A stretch of 64,000 nucleotides of DNA from Hyphomicrobium_A sp963722495 (GTDB lineage Bacteria > Pseudomonadota > Alphaproteobacteria > Rhizobiales > Hyphomicrobiaceae). A model generated the notes under the pieces. That model was not told where the DNA came from and ran no database searches. It saw nothing but the letters and a program-made list of their open reading frames with translations. Both the position numbers and the translations under genes were made by a program. Shown piece after piece: positions 1-9,300 of this stretch (within the stretch, counting starts at the first letter, position 1; every line of letters begins with the position of its first letter). The DNA is taken from positions 1 to 64,000 of the forward strand of contig CAVRND010000007.1 in the NCBI GenBank assembly GCA_963722495.1, written 5' to 3'.

Positions 1-795
1 GACGAACGGCCGGTTCTGGAAGCGCTTCATCTGGAACTTGAAGATGTGGCGGATGCCCGCGTAGCCGACGATCTGGCTGATGTTGAGGAAGGCCCAGGAT
101 GCCCAGTGGTCGCGCCGACGAAGGGCCAGCTTCAGCTGGTCCTGAACGTCGCCGATCTCCGCGCCGTCGGGAATGGAGATCTGCAGATAGCCGGTCTGGT
201 TGGCGGTATCGCGGTCGAGCTGGACGGGTCCACGCATGTTCACCGGCATCATCCACAACCTCGGACCGGCCTCGAGGTCGGGCTGGCTCGCCTTCGCCAG
301 GGTGTGCATCAGGAGACTGTTGAGCGAGACGCCGCTGGCCCGCGCCTTGGCGTTCAGCCGTCGCGTAACGTCCTGCGGGAAGAACATGGTGGCGAATTCG
401 CTGCCGGCATTCGGGCGGCGGCCCGACCAGTTGGCGTCGTAGCCCTTCCAGGCGGCGGCAGGCACCGGCTTCTGGGCGACCATCTGCAACAGTGCGGCGG
501 CACGCTTCATCAGCGACGGCGCGCGACTCTGGCGAACGGGAACCTTGATGTCGCGACCAGGAAACGCCTCGCGCAGCACGTGCACGAAACCGCCCAGACC
601 GTCGTACTCGGCGTGCGAGGGAAACACCCAGTCAATGTGCCCGTCTTGCGCCTTGCGCCCTCCGCGCATGCCGACGAACTCGCCTTCGCTCTCGACGATG
701 CGGAACCACAGGCCCGACCAGTCGATGCGGCGCGGCGTCGGGCGGGACGATGAATTTTGGAATCCGGATGCTACTGCGGTGGAAAGGGCGGCCAT
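1..795 (-). CDS. Condensation-fold (CAT-like) acyltransferase, 3' end outside window
   Basis: This is an open minus-strand frame of 265 codons from an ATG at 795 that runs off the left edge without a stop. Residues 61-66 read HAEYDG, the HxxxDG catalytic signature of the chloramphenicol acetyltransferase/NRPS condensation-domain superfamily, preceded by Ser instead of the usual first His. Later parts (around residues 160-220) contain NSLLMHTLAKA and MMPVNMRGPV, like the second half of such folds. By family knowledge it would transfer an acyl group to an amine or alcohol acceptor. It starts 23 bp after the methyltransferase gene and is the fourth gene of an apparent operon with a ScoE-like oxygenase and an FcoT-like thioesterase. 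Acyl donor and acceptor are not predictable. A plus-strand ORF over the same stretch is a shadow. Confidence 0.75.
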   Translation of the reverse strand, partial: MAALSTAVASGFQNSSSRPTPRRIDWSGLWFRIVESEGEFVGMRGGRKAQDGHIDWVFPSHAEYDGLGGFVHVLREAFPGRDIKVPVRQSRAPSLMKRAAALLQMVAQKPVPAAAWKGYDANWSGRRPNAGSEFATMFFPQDVTRRLNAKARASGVSLNSLLMHTLAKASQPDLEAGPRLWMMPVNMRGPVQLDRDTANQTGYLQISIPDGAEIGDVQDQLKLALRRRDHWASWAFLNISQIVGYAGIRHIFKFQMKRFQNRPFV

Positions 796-818
796 TGGTT
801 TGCTCCGTCAAAAGCCGT

Positions 819-1691
819 TCAGATCTGCGCCTCGATGATGCGCACGTGACCCAATGTGCGCCCGAGGGGGCGATTGCGCTGTGTCGTGAGGTACATGCGC
901 TCCAAGTCCGATGGTCCGACGTGCGAGACGACACGCAGACCGCGGTTGGCGAGGAAGCGCTGCGCATCGGCGGGGTAGAGGCCGAACAGGAACGGCTCGC
1001 CGATCTTCTTCAGCCAGCGGGCGATCTGCTCGCCGCCGTAGGTGCGCGTGTCGCCGTCAACGAAGCTCTGGAGTGCGTAATCGAACACGATGGAGCTGCC
1101 CGGGGCGCAATCGGCGACAAACTTCAGCACGTCGTCGACCGCCTCGAGCGGCAGGTAGTAGGAAACCCCTTCCCAGAGGAACAGCGTCTTGGCGTCGTGG
1201 CGAAAGCCGTGCTCGGGCAGCAGCTTGCGGAACGACTGCTTGGCGAAATCGATGCCGATAAGGGTCAGGTTCTCCGGCAGCTCGGCATTGCGACCTGCGA
1301 GCAGCTGCTTTTTGCGCGTCTGCGTGCCGGGATGGTCGAGCTCGAACACCTTCACGCCGCGCAGCTCGTCCTTGAAACGGAAGGCACGCGAGTCGTAGCC
1401 CGCGCCCAGGATCACCACCTGCTCGATGCCGGCGCGCAGGCCCGCCAGTAGTGCTTCGTCGAAGTGGCGCGTGCGAGCGATGGTGAAGCAGTAGCTTCCT
1501 GGAGCGGCCTTCTCGATCAACGCCCGCAGCACGCCTTGCGGCGTCAGCCTGAGCATCAGGCGGCTCTTTAGGCCAAGGAAGTGCTTGGCGAACAGGTCAC
1601 GGCAGGGCGTGGCAAGATCACGTTCGGTGCCGGCGAGCGCGCGCAGCGCGGCGACCGTTTCGGCCGACTGAATGGCGGTGAGCTGGGCCAT
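819..1691 (-). CDS. Class I SAM-dependent methyltransferase, leucine carboxyl methyltransferase (LCM) family
   Basis: The protein has 290 residues. The SAM-binding glycine motif GAGYDSR is at residues 96-102, and FELDHPGTQTRKK provides the acidic residue expected to hold the SAM ribose. The segment LFLWEGVSYYLP is characteristic of the PPM1/LCM family and of its bacterial relatives grouped as a putative SAM-methyltransferase family. These enzymes methylate carboxylates or hydroxyls, but most bacterial members have no assigned substrate. The start at 1691 lies 3 bp after the stop of the FcoT-like gene, so translation is probably coupled. Its position in the candidate isonitrile operon suggests tailoring or masking of a carboxyl group on the product, which is inference only. 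Confidence 0.8.
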   Translation of the reverse strand: MAQLTAIQSAETVAALRALAGTERDLATPCRDLFAKHFLGLKSRLMLRLTPQGVLRALIEKAAPGSYCFTIARTRHFDEALLAGLRAGIEQVVILGAGYDSRAFRFKDELRGVKVFELDHPGTQTRKKQLLAGRNAELPENLTLIGIDFAKQSFRKLLPEHGFRHDAKTLFLWEGVSYYLPLEAVDDVLKFVADCAPGSSIVFDYALQSFVDGDTRTYGGEQIARWLKKIGEPFLFGLYPADAQRFLANRGLRVVSHVGPSDLERMYLTTQRNRPLGRTLGHVRIIEAQI

Positions 1692-1694
1692 GGC

Positions 1695-2420
<726 letters not shown>

Positions 2421-2466
2421 GGGTTTGAGCTGAAATGAACTGAGTTATTGGATATGTGAAAAGCGA

Positions 2467-3348
2467 TCAGGCTGCTGTCTCCACCGGAACAGTCTGCGAC
2501 GCGCAGAGCGGCATGCCGTCCTGCATGGTGATGCGGTACATCATCGTCTCTTCCTCGAGACCTTCGTTGCGGCCGGAGGTGTGAGCCAGAAAGCGGTTGT
2601 CCCAAATGATCACGTCGCCCATCGACCACTGAACTTCGCGAACGAAGCGGGGCGTCTCGGCGAAGTCGAAGATCTGCTTCAGCAGCGAAGCTGATTCATC
2701 CAGGGAGGCGTCGGCGATACCGAGCGTGAAGCCGCGGTTGCCGTAGATCACCTTTTCCTTGGTGTAGGGGTGCTCGATCACCGCCGGGTGGCGCACGGCC
2801 GGGCAGAGCTGATCGATGGTGGCGAGGATTTCGAAGATGTCGTAGCCGGCGTCCTGGGTGCGCACCTTGTAGCGCATCTTGCCGGTGTGCAGGAACTCGC
2901 GGCCGGCGAGCTTGTTCTTAATCTCTTGCGGCAGGGCGTCGTAGACGGCCGCCATGTCGATGAAGCGAGTGGAGCGCGCGAAGCTTTTCGGCAGAACCTT
3001 CGGCATCAGCATGGTGATGAACTTGGGGTCCTTCTCGAAGGACGTATCGGAGTGCCAGTAGCCGCCGGTGCGGGCGACGCCGATCTGCTTGCCTTCCTTT
3101 TTGACGTTCGAGGAGACGAAGATCAGCGGGAATTCGGGGTGGTGGTAGTTGTCCTGCAGGTAGGGAACCGGGTTGCCGAACTTCTTGGAGAACTCGCAGT
3201 AAGCAGCTTCGTTGAGGTTCTGGTCTTTAAGGACGATCAGGCGGTTGCGATAGAGGAGGTCGCGTAGCTTCTTGATCTGGGTTTTCGTGGCCTTGGCGGC
3301 GTCGATCCCGGTGACGCTGCAGCCAATATCGAGCTGTGAGGTTTCCAT
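2467..3348 (-). CDS. ScoE/Rv0097-like Fe(II)/2-oxoglutarate-dependent oxygenase (candidate isonitrile synthase)
   Basis: I place the start at 3348, where ACGGAG sits about 8 bp upstream, rather than at the longer frame from 3573. This gives 293 residues, close to Rv0097 and ScoE. The TauD-type facial triad is H99-x-D101 (in GGYWHSDTSF) and H256 (in LAHTSGR), with R272 16 residues later as the expected 2-oxoglutarate anchor. A YLQDNYHH segment and KMRYKVR lie where ScoE-type enzymes carry substrate-binding Tyr, Lys and Arg residues. TauD homologues are common, but the adjacency to an FcoT-like gene is the diagnostic pairing of isonitrile lipopeptide clusters, where this enzyme oxidatively decarboxylates an N-carboxymethyl amino acid to an isonitrile. 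It is probably the first gene of the operon. Confidence 0.8.
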   Translation of the reverse strand: METSQLDIGCSVTGIDAAKATKTQIKKLRDLLYRNRLIVLKDQNLNEAAYCEFSKKFGNPVPYLQDNYHHPEFPLIFVSSNVKKEGKQIGVARTGGYWHSDTSFEKDPKFITMLMPKVLPKSFARSTRFIDMAAVYDALPQEIKNKLAGREFLHTGKMRYKVRTQDAGYDIFEILATIDQLCPAVRHPAVIEHPYTKEKVIYGNRGFTLGIADASLDESASLLKQIFDFAETPRFVREVQWSMGDVIIWDNRFLAHTSGRNEGLEEETMMYRITMQDGMPLCASQTVPVETAA

Positions 3349-3592
3349 CGTTTTGCTCCGTCTAAGTCCGCACCCCCTTGATGCGTCCATGCTCAGAGCA
3401 TGCAGAAAACGTCGAATGATCGCTGTTCCGCGCGTTACACCGAGAAGGGTCAGCAGAGTGAGGCGGAATTTTTCGGAGAATTCCACAACCGCGGCCAGCT
3501 CACCTGCGAGCAGCAGCCTGTCGACTCGTCGCGCGCTTGGCCACCCAGTCGGACATTTTCGTCGTGGGCTCACTACGCGTTTCGCAGGCCGC

Positions 3593-4117
3593 TCAACCGC
3601 CGGGGGCCAACTTCCAGAACTGCTTCAGCCGGAAGAAGAGCTGTGCGAGCAGCTCGCCTTTTGGCGTCAGTGCGAAACCTTGAGCGCTCCGGCGGTACAA
3701 AAAGCCGTTGTCGAGCATGGTGCGAAGTCGCGCTTGCACGAAGTCGCGGGATGCGAACTCTTCTCTAAGGGCGGCTAACGGGATCGCGTTCTTAGGTTGG
3801 GCCAGGAGTATGACCAAGGTTTGCACCGAGAGAGACGAGGTCACGACGTAGTAGAAGGGCGTGTAGAGGCAGAAGAGACCCAGGTAGGCCAACACCCCCC
3901 ACACGGCGCCCATCAGCCAACCACCGTGCAACAGGGCTTCCGAGCCGACGAGCCAACGCGCCACGGCGTTGCTGGAGACCAATCCGAGCAGGCCGAGGAT
4001 CAGCAGCAGCTGGCTCAGGCGGGCCTTGGACGCATCGTCCGCGTTGCGGAAGATGAGCGCATGGCCGGCAAGATAGAATAGGAACCAGCAGACGCCGAGG
4101 ATGAGGCCGAGTATCAC
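3593..4117 (-). CDS. Membrane protein with winged-helix-like cytoplasmic tail, paralogue of the preceding gene
   Basis: This is a 174-residue protein that I cannot name. It starts with a hydrophobic segment (MILGLILGVCWFLFYLAG), followed by two or three more membrane spans to about residue 100. A soluble tail then contains LREEFASRDFVQARLRTMLDNGFLYRR-type helix-turn-helix-like spacing and ends LFFRLKQFWKL (motifs read in pieces). Its start overlaps the stop of the upstream gene at 4114-4117 by 4 bp. The two proteins share the order of spans then tail, and similar ends (LFFRLKQFW and LFHSLRKFF), so they look like tandem duplicates. They are probably the last genes of the operon that begins with the YfhO-like gene at 9221. 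A role in glycan transfer or its sensing is only a guess. Confidence 0.7.
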   Translation of the reverse strand: MILGLILGVCWFLFYLAGHALIFRNADDASKARLSQLLLILGLLGLVSSNAVARWLVGSEALLHGGWLMGAVWGVLAYLGLFCLYTPFYYVVTSSLSVQTLVILLAQPKNAIPLAALREEFASRDFVQARLRTMLDNGFLYRRSAQGFALTPKGELLAQLFFRLKQFWKLAPGG

Positions 4118-4665
4118 GCGGCTCTCCTGATCGGCTGACCCGCCCGGAAGAATTTCCGAAGGGAGTGGAACAGGCGCGCCGCGCTCCGCCCCTTAGCGCC
4201 GAGGACTACGTCATCGCCGTGCACCTCGATGAGGTCCGCTGCCAACATATCGTCGAGCCGCTTCTGGTACATCCAGACAATTCCCTTTCCGCCGCCGTAA
4301 GCGCCAACGATCTCGTCAGCGGAGAGCGCGCCTGCGCGGCTTTCCAAGATGTCTATCAGTATGCGCAGAGACAGCCCGCGATCGGCGAGATTGTAGAGCT
4401 GCAACAGCCCACCTGAGAATCCGACCGTAAACAGAAACACGCAAAAGCCGAGGTCGACCCACGCATAGGGCCCGACCCAAGCGGACGGGAGAAATCCGAG
4501 ATCCTCAGGTGTTGCGAGGTGGACCAGCACGAGCAGCGCAAGCGCGCCCAGAAAGAGCAGCGTCAGCAGCCGGGCCCGTCTTGTCATTCCCGCGTAGCGA
4601 AGCCCGATGCTGCAGGCGCCGAACAGCAGCAAGCCAAAGAGCGCGGCGATGAGAATTGCTTTCAT
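4114..4665 (-). CDS. Membrane protein with winged-helix-like cytoplasmic tail
   Basis: This is a 183-residue protein of unknown function. Hydrophobic segments at roughly residues 3-22, 35-52, 68-90 suggest three or four membrane spans. The soluble C-terminal part (from about residue 100) has the pattern ILIDILESRAGALSADEI, then KRLDDMLAADLIEV, which resembles a small winged helix (helix, recognition helix, wing). The gene lies 15 bp after the stop of the GT2-SDR fusion gene and overlaps the next gene by 4 bp, so all four genes from 9221 to 3593 are probably cotranscribed. Membrane proteins of this size beside glycosyltransferases are often accessory subunits, but no family was recognised. Confidence 0.7.
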   Translation of the reverse strand: MKAILIAALFGLLLFGACSIGLRYAGMTRRARLLTLLFLGALALLVLVHLATPEDLGFLPSAWVGPYAWVDLGFCVFLFTVGFSGGLLQLYNLADRGLSLRILIDILESRAGALSADEIVGAYGGGKGIVWMYQKRLDDMLAADLIEVHGDDVVLGAKGRSAARLFHSLRKFFRAGQPIRRAA

Positions 4666-4680
4666 TTGTGCGTGAGCCGT

Positions 4681-6435
4681 TCAGCGTTGGATGCCATGCT
4701 TGGCCCAGAGCTTCATCAAACTGGAGCGCAAGTAGCCCTCGGGAAGGTTCGCAAGGTTGGTTCTGCGCATGGTGTAAAGTTCGGAGCGATTGATGCCGGC
4801 GATGTTTCGACGAAACGACGCCGCGTCCCACGGGTCGAAATTTGCGCTGATCGTCTTGCCCGTCAGGTTCCTGTAGGGCGGCGACAGCAGCGCGCGCACG
4901 CACTTGCGAACCGTGTCGAGGCGCGCGCTGTTTGCTGTTTCATCGCCGTTCCGAAGTACCTGATATGTTTTTTGGTACTGCACGGCGCCGGCGCGATCGG
5001 GGCCGGCAGCCATGGTTGCCTCGTGCACCGGGGTTGAAATAATCCCCGGCGCAAGAGCGTTGACGGAGATGCCTTTTGGCGCCAGTTCCACCGCGAGGGT
5101 TTCGGTCAGTCTGACAACCGCTGCCTTCGAGCACGCGTATGCGCTGAAGTTTGCGAACGGGCTGAACGCACCGCCGCCTGACATGTTGATGATGCGTGGC
5201 GCCGCAGATCTTTCGAGCAGCGGCAGGAGGTGTTTGGACGTGAGGAAGACGCCGAGCACATTTTCACGGATCGTGCGCATCCAGGCGTCGCCATCGACAC
5301 TGTCTATGGGGCCGATCGCACCGAAGCTGCCGGCACAATTGATCAGCGCATCGACGTGCGGCACTCGGCTTGCCACGAAATCGACAAAGCCGGCAACTTG
5401 CTGCTCTTCGGAGACGTCGCATGCGTTCCACTGCACCGTAGGGTGGGCGGCGAAGGCTGCGCGCAAACGCTCCACGTCGCGCGAGCACGCCAGCACGGTG
5501 TGCCCTTGTGATGCGAGGTCCTGTGCCAATGCGGCGCCGATCCCAGAACTTGCGCCGACCACGACAACTACTAAGGGGCTGGGTGGCGCGCCGCCGTTTG
5601 CAGCAGTTGGAGAAGAGTTGTCGGGGCTGAATCCGATCTCGTCGATGGCAAGCGGCTGCATAGACACGGCGTCGCTATCCGGCGGCCAGTCGTCCGGCCG
5701 CCACCGCTTGGCGACGCGCAGGCTGTAGAAGAGCGTGGCCACGCTGGCCGCTACGCTCAGGATATTGCGCGCATTGACTGCTTTCGATTGACCGCTCGCG
5801 CGTTCGTCGATCGGTAGGCCGACCTCGATATACGACAGACCCGACGTAAGCGCCTTCAGCAAAACCTCGGCCTGAAAGCCAAAGCCAAAAGTGGTGGTCG
5901 GATCGCGGCGGAGGAAGTTGGTCGGGTAGATCGTCAGGCCGTTGAAATACTGCAGGTTCCGCGAAAACAGTCTGTTCATGACGATCGTGAACAGGCGGGA
6001 GACGTAGCGTCGTCCCCGCGGTCGAACTTCAGGGTTTATCGCGAACGACGTGATAACATCGGCGCGCCCGATGTTGCCGAACAACTCCACAAACGACCGA
6101 TAGGGCCAGGTGTTGTCGCCTGGAATGTAGACGAAGTACTCCTTGGTCGCTGCCCGGTACCCTTCCGTGTAGCAGTAGCCCAGCCCCTTGTTGGTTGGAT
6201 GGTGGATGACACGGATATTGGCGTTTGCGTCAGCGATTTGATCGGCGATTGCCCCCGTTCCATCGGTGCTGCCGTCGTCGACTATGACGATCTCATAGTC
6301 TTCGACCGTGATCGTCAGCGCTTCGATGAGGCGCACGACCGTTTGTTCTAGGTTCTTGGCCTCGTTGAGCGCGGGGATCAGCACCGACAGCGAGCGTTGC
6401 ATCCCTAGGATCGGCAAAGGGGGTTCCCTGTTCAT
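4681..6435 (-). CDS. Fusion of family 2 glycosyltransferase and short-chain dehydrogenase/reductase
   Basis: One uninterrupted 584-residue frame carries two enzymes. Residues about 14-240 form a GT2 glycosyltransferase of the dolichyl-phosphate-mannose-synthase type: SVLIPALNEAKNLE, the nucleotide-sugar motif VDDGSTDGT at 52-60, and GDNTWPY at 106-112. There is no clear C-terminal membrane anchor. A Pro/Ser-rich linker covers about 245-287. Residues 288-530 are an SDR: the NAD(P) loop GASSGIG at 294-300, the NCAGSFG segment at 366-372, and the catalytic Y433-x-x-x-K437. GT2 enzymes transfer a sugar, probably to a lipid phosphate, and SDRs reduce or oxidise alcohols or sugars. The gene overlaps the upstream YfhO-like gene by 4 bp (6432-6435). 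Such a fusion is unusual and suggests consecutive steps on one sugar-lipid. Confidence 0.85.
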   Translation of the reverse strand: MNREPPLPILGMQRSLSVLIPALNEAKNLEQTVVRLIEALTITVEDYEIVIVDDGSTDGTGAIADQIADANANIRVIHHPTNKGLGYCYTEGYRAATKEYFVYIPGDNTWPYRSFVELFGNIGRADVITSFAINPEVRPRGRRYVSRLFTIVMNRLFSRNLQYFNGLTIYPTNFLRRDPTTTFGFGFQAEVLLKALTSGLSYIEVGLPIDERASGQSKAVNARNILSVAASVATLFYSLRVAKRWRPDDWPPDSDAVSMQPLAIDEIGFSPDNSSPTAANGGAPPSPLVVVVVGASSGIGAALAQDLASQGHTVLACSRDVERLRAAFAAHPTVQWNACDVSEEQQVAGFVDFVASRVPHVDALINCAGSFGAIGPIDSVDGDAWMRTIRENVLGVFLTSKHLLPLLERSAAPRIINMSGGGAFSPFANFSAYACSKAAVVRLTETLAVELAPKGISVNALAPGIISTPVHEATMAAGPDRAGAVQYQKTYQVLRNGDETANSARLDTVRKCVRALLSPPYRNLTGKTISANFDPWDAASFRRNIAGINRSELYTMRRTNLANLPEGYLRSSLMKLWAKHGIQR

Positions 6436-9221
6436 GTGGCGTCAGACGTTGGGAGGACGCGTCGCGCCACGATGGCGAGATGGCGCAGGGACGCTAAGGC
6501 CAGACCAAATCCGATGATGGCCGCGAATCTCAGCCACCAAGCTGTATCCCAGGATGAAAAGGGCACGAAGCGGAACTCGATGTTTGTCACGCCTACCGGA
6601 ACTTCGAAACCCATCATGACGGCGTTCGTAGGATGTACCGGTATCTCGCTCCCGTTGGCATATGCGCGCCAGTCGGGGTGATAGCGCTCATTGAGAACCA
6701 CGAACCGCATCCGATTGGATGGTGACACTCGGACATCGATAAGGTCACCGCTATACGAAACTCGAAGGTCCCCTTGCGCGTCGTACTCTTTGATCCCCGA
6801 GAGACCCTCGACAAGAGCGTTGTCGCGCAGCCCGCTCACGTCGTGGATAATTGCCGCATCCGACGTCGATGCGGCCGACGCGTTTGCGGTCGCCAAGCGC
6901 GGCGTCGCTGAGACGCCGGTGATCGCCGGCGCCAAGTAGTACCGAGGCAGCGGTGTCATGCTGTTGATCGCAACGTCGAAGCGAACACCATCCACGTTCG
7001 CGCTCTTTTCAGAACTCGTCGCGGCCGAGCCCGGGTTGGGAGCCGATTGCCCGGCCACGTCGAAGTACAGGTCCGTGCTGGCCGATATGATGTACTTGAC
7101 GTTGAGGAGCGCCATCAGAGCCGGGTCAAAGTCCTGAACAGAACCCAACTCAATCGTGCGTGTGCCCCGGATGTTAGGTGCCCACGGAAGATCGGCGAGC
7201 CGTTTGGCGACTCCAGTTCCGTATCCGCCAATCAAACGCACCTGCCAGAATTCGGCGATGTGGGGCGACTTCGTAACGATGAGCCCAGTCGAACCGGGGA
7301 TCAGGACCGATCGATAGGCCTGTGTCTCCAATTGGCGCGAGAACTCAGCCAAGCGTTGTGACGATGGCGGCCGGAGTACGGGTGGCGGCACGTTGAGGTA
7401 GTTGTAAAAGGCCGCAGGGAATGTCCAGGTTTGTGGGCCCGCGATCTTGAGGTGCGCATAAGCGGTACTCTCGGCCGCGGCGAACACGGCGATCGCGACG
7501 ATTGCTGCCCGCCGCAAGTCTACACCGCGCGCACGCCGAGGCCACAGCAACAGGCCGAACATTGCAATGAGAACAACGCCAGTCAATGCGAGTTTGACCA
7601 ACGCCAGCGGCAGCAAGGGAGACTGATACACAGCCTTGAATGAGTTGGCGGGGACCAAGTGATCGAGCAGCGGCCCGTGCAAGAAAAGAGCGCCCAATGC
7701 CGCGAGCACCGCAGCGCTCACTTGGGCCGCCGTGTTGGAGGTGTGCACCACATCGCTCTGATCAGTTCGCCGCGCCCAAAGCTCCGACAAATAGACCGCG
7801 AAGAGCGAACACAATGGCAGGATGATCAGAACCGAGAGGCGGGTGTGGCTGAAATCAACGCCGAAGAACGCCCAACTCACCAACGAGTAGCCTTCGAAGG
7901 TTAGTATGCTGGTGAGCAGGACGACGACGGTGAAGAGAAGAAAGGACGTGTCCGGTGGCCGTTCGCTGGCCGAGATAATGTTCCTCAGCCCGGCCGATAG
8001 GCCCAAATAGGGCTCTGTCCAGACGACGACGCTCGCAACGAACAGCAGGGACAGCAAGCAGAGCAGGACGTTGTTGCTGGACGCGCTCAGCGCGCCGCCT
8101 ATGAGCGGCAGGCTCACGCCGAATGGGATTAGGGCAAGGAGGAGGGCCGCGAGCATGAGCGCGCCAACAACTTCAATGCGACGTGAGGGGCGCGCGATCC
8201 CGATGATGACAAATAGGCTGAGCATGCTGGACGAGACGAGTTGCAGCCCTTCGTGCAAATTCATCGCGTGGCCGAGCGACCGACCTTCGTCGTAGTATCT
8301 GCCATAGATCCCTTCGTGAAAGAATCTGAGCAGTTCGATGTAGCCATAGTAGTTGAGGAACGTTGTGCGCGTGAGCTGTCCAAACTCCAGCCCAACGGTG
8401 ATGAGGCGCGGAGAGGCGAAGAGGATGGCAATAAACGTCGCCGTCCCGAAGACAATCACCGGCGCAACGGCTGTGAGCCATCCTTTCCGCCAACGTATGG
8501 CCGACCGATAAACTGCGTAGGCGCCTACAAAGTAGAACGTATACGCCACCTCTTGTAGGAAGCCCCACTGGACGAGCGCCGTGAGAACGGCGCAGAGACC
8601 GACAAAGGGTCCCGCCATTCGGTGCGGCGTAACCTTACGAACGGCCAGCATCGCGAGCGGCAGCAGGACGATGGTCAGGTGCGCGGTGTCGACCTGGCAA
8701 ATGCGATGAACCGAGAATACCGAAAGCCCGTAGCACATGGCGGCACAAGCGGCGATCAATCCGTCGCCAACGAGTTCGCGGATATACAAGTACGCTGACA
8801 GGCAGGCCCCGGCCACGAGGAGGATGGCGACGAACCCGAGGGCCCAGAAGACGTCCTGGCGTGCGAACAGCTGCAGGTACCAAGCGATGGGGTCGTTGCC
8901 CGGGCTCATCCAATGCAGAGCGGCCAGCGAGAATCCGCCGAACATGGAATAATCCCAGTTCGGCACGCGGCCCAAGGCGCGAAGGGCGTCGTATTCGCCA
9001 AGCCGAATGTCCAGGTAGGAATTGAGCCGGTCGGATTCCCCGATGAAGACGCCCACGCCCGCAATGTGGTCCCAGAAAACGTAGGCGACGCAGGGAACGA
9101 TGAGGAAGGCGGCTACCCACGGGTTGGCGGTCGACCACGCCCACCACCTGGTCCATAGCGACGGCGTTGTAGCGGATGTCACGTCTTCACCTGCGAGGGG
9201 GGGCTTTGGCTCTCGGTTCAC
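6432..9221 (-). CDS. YfhO-like multi-spanning membrane protein (GT-C-like)
   Basis: The protein has 929 residues. Many hydrophobic spans cover about residues 30-620, and a large outward domain follows before a last membrane span near the C terminus. The region ERYHPDWRAYANG, then VMMGFEVPVGV and EFRFVPFSS, matches the C-terminal beta domain of the YfhO family (pattern of a Trp-containing NYHPDW stretch, then a V-P-x-G turn). YfhO proteins are membrane glycosyltransferase-like proteins, and the Bacillus member is linked to lipoteichoic acid glycosylation using a lipid-phosphate sugar made by a GT2 partner. Here the next gene encodes exactly such a GT2 domain, with a 4-bp overlap. It is probably the first gene of a four-gene envelope operon. 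Confidence 0.8.
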   Translation of the reverse strand: MNREPKPPLAGEDVTSATTPSLWTRWWAWSTANPWVAAFLIVPCVAYVFWDHIAGVGVFIGESDRLNSYLDIRLGEYDALRALGRVPNWDYSMFGGFSLAALHWMSPGNDPIAWYLQLFARQDVFWALGFVAILLVAGACLSAYLYIRELVGDGLIAACAAMCYGLSVFSVHRICQVDTAHLTIVLLPLAMLAVRKVTPHRMAGPFVGLCAVLTALVQWGFLQEVAYTFYFVGAYAVYRSAIRWRKGWLTAVAPVIVFGTATFIAILFASPRLITVGLEFGQLTRTTFLNYYGYIELLRFFHEGIYGRYYDEGRSLGHAMNLHEGLQLVSSSMLSLFVIIGIARPSRRIEVVGALMLAALLLALIPFGVSLPLIGGALSASSNNVLLCLLSLLFVASVVVWTEPYLGLSAGLRNIISASERPPDTSFLLFTVVVLLTSILTFEGYSLVSWAFFGVDFSHTRLSVLIILPLCSLFAVYLSELWARRTDQSDVVHTSNTAAQVSAAVLAALGALFLHGPLLDHLVPANSFKAVYQSPLLPLALVKLALTGVVLIAMFGLLLWPRRARGVDLRRAAIVAIAVFAAAESTAYAHLKIAGPQTWTFPAAFYNYLNVPPPVLRPPSSQRLAEFSRQLETQAYRSVLIPGSTGLIVTKSPHIAEFWQVRLIGGYGTGVAKRLADLPWAPNIRGTRTIELGSVQDFDPALMALLNVKYIISASTDLYFDVAGQSAPNPGSAATSSEKSANVDGVRFDVAINSMTPLPRYYLAPAITGVSATPRLATANASAASTSDAAIIHDVSGLRDNALVEGLSGIKEYDAQGDLRVSYSGDLIDVRVSPSNRMRFVVLNERYHPDWRAYANGSEIPVHPTNAVMMGFEVPVGVTNIEFRFVPFSSWDTAWWLRFAAIIGFGLALASLRHLAIVARRVLPTSDAT

Positions 9222-9300
9222 GCGTTCTGACGCCAGGTTTGCCCTAGATGGGGTCAGCTGCGCTATGGGGCTCGGCGAATGCCGTTAACTGAGCCGATGC

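Noticed and set aside
46..753. Long plus-strand ORF at the left edge
   Set aside because: It lies opposite the minus-strand acyltransferase frame, which has the HxxxDG motif and runs open to the edge. The plus-strand product shows no family features.
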